From assembly GCF_001028665.1 (NCBI RefSeq), contig NZ_CP011504.1, positions 868,001-932,000 on the forward strand: a stretch of 64,000 nucleotides of DNA. Reading direction: 5' to 3'. How positions within the stretch are numbered: position 1 is the stretch's first letter; every line of letters begins with the position of its first letter. Position numbers and translations under genes: made by a program. Below the pieces are notes generated by a model. The model was not told where the DNA came from, did no database searches, and saw only the letters and a program-made list of their open reading frames with translations. The DNA is from Burkholderia pyrrocinia. Its GTDB lineage: Bacteria; Pseudomonadota; Gammaproteobacteria; Burkholderiales; Burkholderiaceae. Below, piece after piece: positions 62,950 through 64,000 of the stretch.

Positions 62950-64000
62950 ATGCAATCGAACACCCCGCCCGGCGCGATCCGCGCGATCGGCAACGACTGG
63001 TCCGTTTCCGCAATCACCGCGGGCTTTCTTGCGGTCCTGATTTCCTACGCGGGCCCGCTCGCGATCTTCTTCCAGGCCTCGCAGGCTGCTCACGCGTCGA
63101 ACGCGATGGTGTCGTCGTGGGTCTGGGCGATCTCGATCGGCGCGGGCGTATCGGGCCTGTTCGCAAGCTGGAAGCTGAAGGTGCCGGTCATCACCGCGTG
63201 GTCGGCGCCCGGCACCGCGCTGCTCGTCGGCCTGTTTCCGCAACTGACGCTCAACCAGGCCGTCGGTGCATACATCACGGCCGCGCTGATCATCCTGCTG
63301 ATCGGCGTGACCGGCTATTTCGACCGGCTCGTGCGCCACATTCCGCGCGGCATCGCGTGCGGGATGATGGCCGGCATCCTGCTGCCGTTCGGCACGCACG
63401 CGTTCGCCGCCGCGTCGGAGCAGCCGGCGCTCGCGTTCGGGATGATCGCGGCGTACGTGATCTTCAAACGCCTGCTGCCGCGCTACAGCATCGTGCTCGT
63501 GCTGCTCACCGGCGCCGCGCTCGCGACGCTGCTCGGGATGACGCATCTCGGCAACGTGTCGCCGAGCATCGCGCAGCCGATCTTCATCGCACCCGAATGG
63601 ACGCTCGGCACGACGCTCAGCCTCGCGCTGCCGCTCGTCGTAGTCAGCCTCACCGGTCAGTTCCTGCCGGGGATGACGATCCTGCGCGTATCCGGCTATC
63701 ACACGCCCGCACGCCCGATCATCACGGCAACCAGCGTGATGTCGCTCGTCGTCGCATGCTTCGGCGGGATCACGATCGTCGTCGCGGCGATCACCGCGGC
63801 GCTCTGCACGGGCAAGGACGCGCACGAGGATCCGGACCGGCGCTATGTCGCGGGGCTCGCGAACGGCGCGTTCTACCTGATCGGCGGGCTCTTCGCGGGC
63901 ACGATCGTCACGGTGTTCTTCGCGTTGCCGAAGGCGTTCGTCGCGATCCTCGCGGGGCTCGCGCTGATCGGCGCGATCGGTGCGAACGTGCACGGGATCT
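62950..64000 (+). CDS. benE: BenE-family benzoate/H+ symporter, C-terminus beyond the window
   Basis: The frame from ATG at 62950 stays open to the window end (350 codons); the family is about 400 long. Membrane helices and the BenE signature are visible (AGFLAVLISYAGPLAIFFQA; VITAWSAPGTALL; LPGMTILRVSGY). It imports benzoate or related aromatic acids in symport with protons. No ben catabolic genes are in view, so the substrate is uncertain. The 243-bp region before it holds no gene, only a short hairpin near 62755-62769. Confidence 0.88.
   Translation, partial: MQSNTPPGAIRAIGNDWSVSAITAGFLAVLISYAGPLAIFFQASQAAHASNAMVSSWVWAISIGAGVSGLFASWKLKVPVITAWSAPGTALLVGLFPQLTLNQAVGAYITAALIILLIGVTGYFDRLVRHIPRGIACGMMAGILLPFGTHAFAAASEQPALAFGMIAAYVIFKRLLPRYSIVLVLLTGAALATLLGMTHLGNVSPSIAQPIFIAPEWTLGTTLSLALPLVVVSLTGQFLPGMTILRVSGYHTPARPIITATSVMSLVVACFGGITIVVAAITAALCTGKDAHEDPDRRYVAGLANGAFYLIGGLFAGTIVTVFFALPKAFVAILAGLALIGAIGANVHGI

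Overview
The window looks like a stretch of a Burkholderia cepacia complex genome. It is GC-rich, with codons ending mostly in G or C. It carries an adjacent bclA-bclC-bclB set of soluble lectins, which is known from that complex, and the other genes (type 2 leuA, AzlCD, GH92 lipoproteins, gram-negative porin, DbpA) fit a betaproteobacterium. Placement on the second chromosome is an inference from where bclACB lies in B. cenocepacia. I saw no rRNA, tRNA, insertion sequence or CRISPR array.

Layout. 1-9.1 kb: the start of a membrane sensor protein, then a two-partner secretion locus on the minus strand with one outer-membrane transporter (TpsB) followed by two paralogous exoproteins (TpsA) whose first halves are nearly identical and whose GLUG-repeat tails differ. 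9.4-15.7 kb: a LysE-type exporter, a small XRE regulator, a papain-like enzyme, a membrane protein of unknown function, Lrp/AzlCD, SurE and an SDR, with an octamer/nonamer tandem repeat at the end of surE. 15.8-21.0 kb: two tandem GH92 glycosidase lipoproteins. 21.3-31.2 kb: mixed metabolic and regulatory genes, including an ArsR-regulated PLP decarboxylase, LysR/aldo-keto reductase, a VapBC-type toxin-antitoxin pair, a voltage-gated-type potassium channel and a thioredoxin-like protein. 31.4-34.8 kb: arsenic operon arsR-arsC-acr3-arsH-arsN2. 35.0-38.5 kb: a visibly less GC-rich module (TetR, carboxymuconolactone decarboxylase-like protein, esterase, MFS exporter) ending in a broken aldo/keto reductase. 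38.6-45.1 kb: leuA with a candidate leucine-rich leader peptide, the bclACB lectin operon and an AraC/GyrI-type regulator. 45.2-57.4 kb: an autotransporter tail remnant, an M23 peptidase, MscS channel, an ABC binding protein with a histone-deacetylase-like amidohydrolase and an Lrp regulator, malate:quinone oxidoreductase, a zinc-ribbon protein overlapping dbpA, a PhnD-like protein and a porin. 57.8-64 kb: a four-gene osmoprotectant ABC operon (osmF-yehYXW order), a fatty-acid desaturase and the start of benE.

How they work together. Surface and host-contact functions stand out (TPS exoproteins, three lectins, GH92 glycosidases, porin), next to stress handling (arsenic, osmoprotectant uptake, mechanosensitive channel) and amino-acid homeostasis (two Lrp regulators, AzlCD, LysE, leuA). 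The least explained items are the paired TpsA tails, the leuA leader, the tandem TCCGGA palindromes before mqo, the doubled operators of the TetR module, and several strong palindromes with no known regulator.
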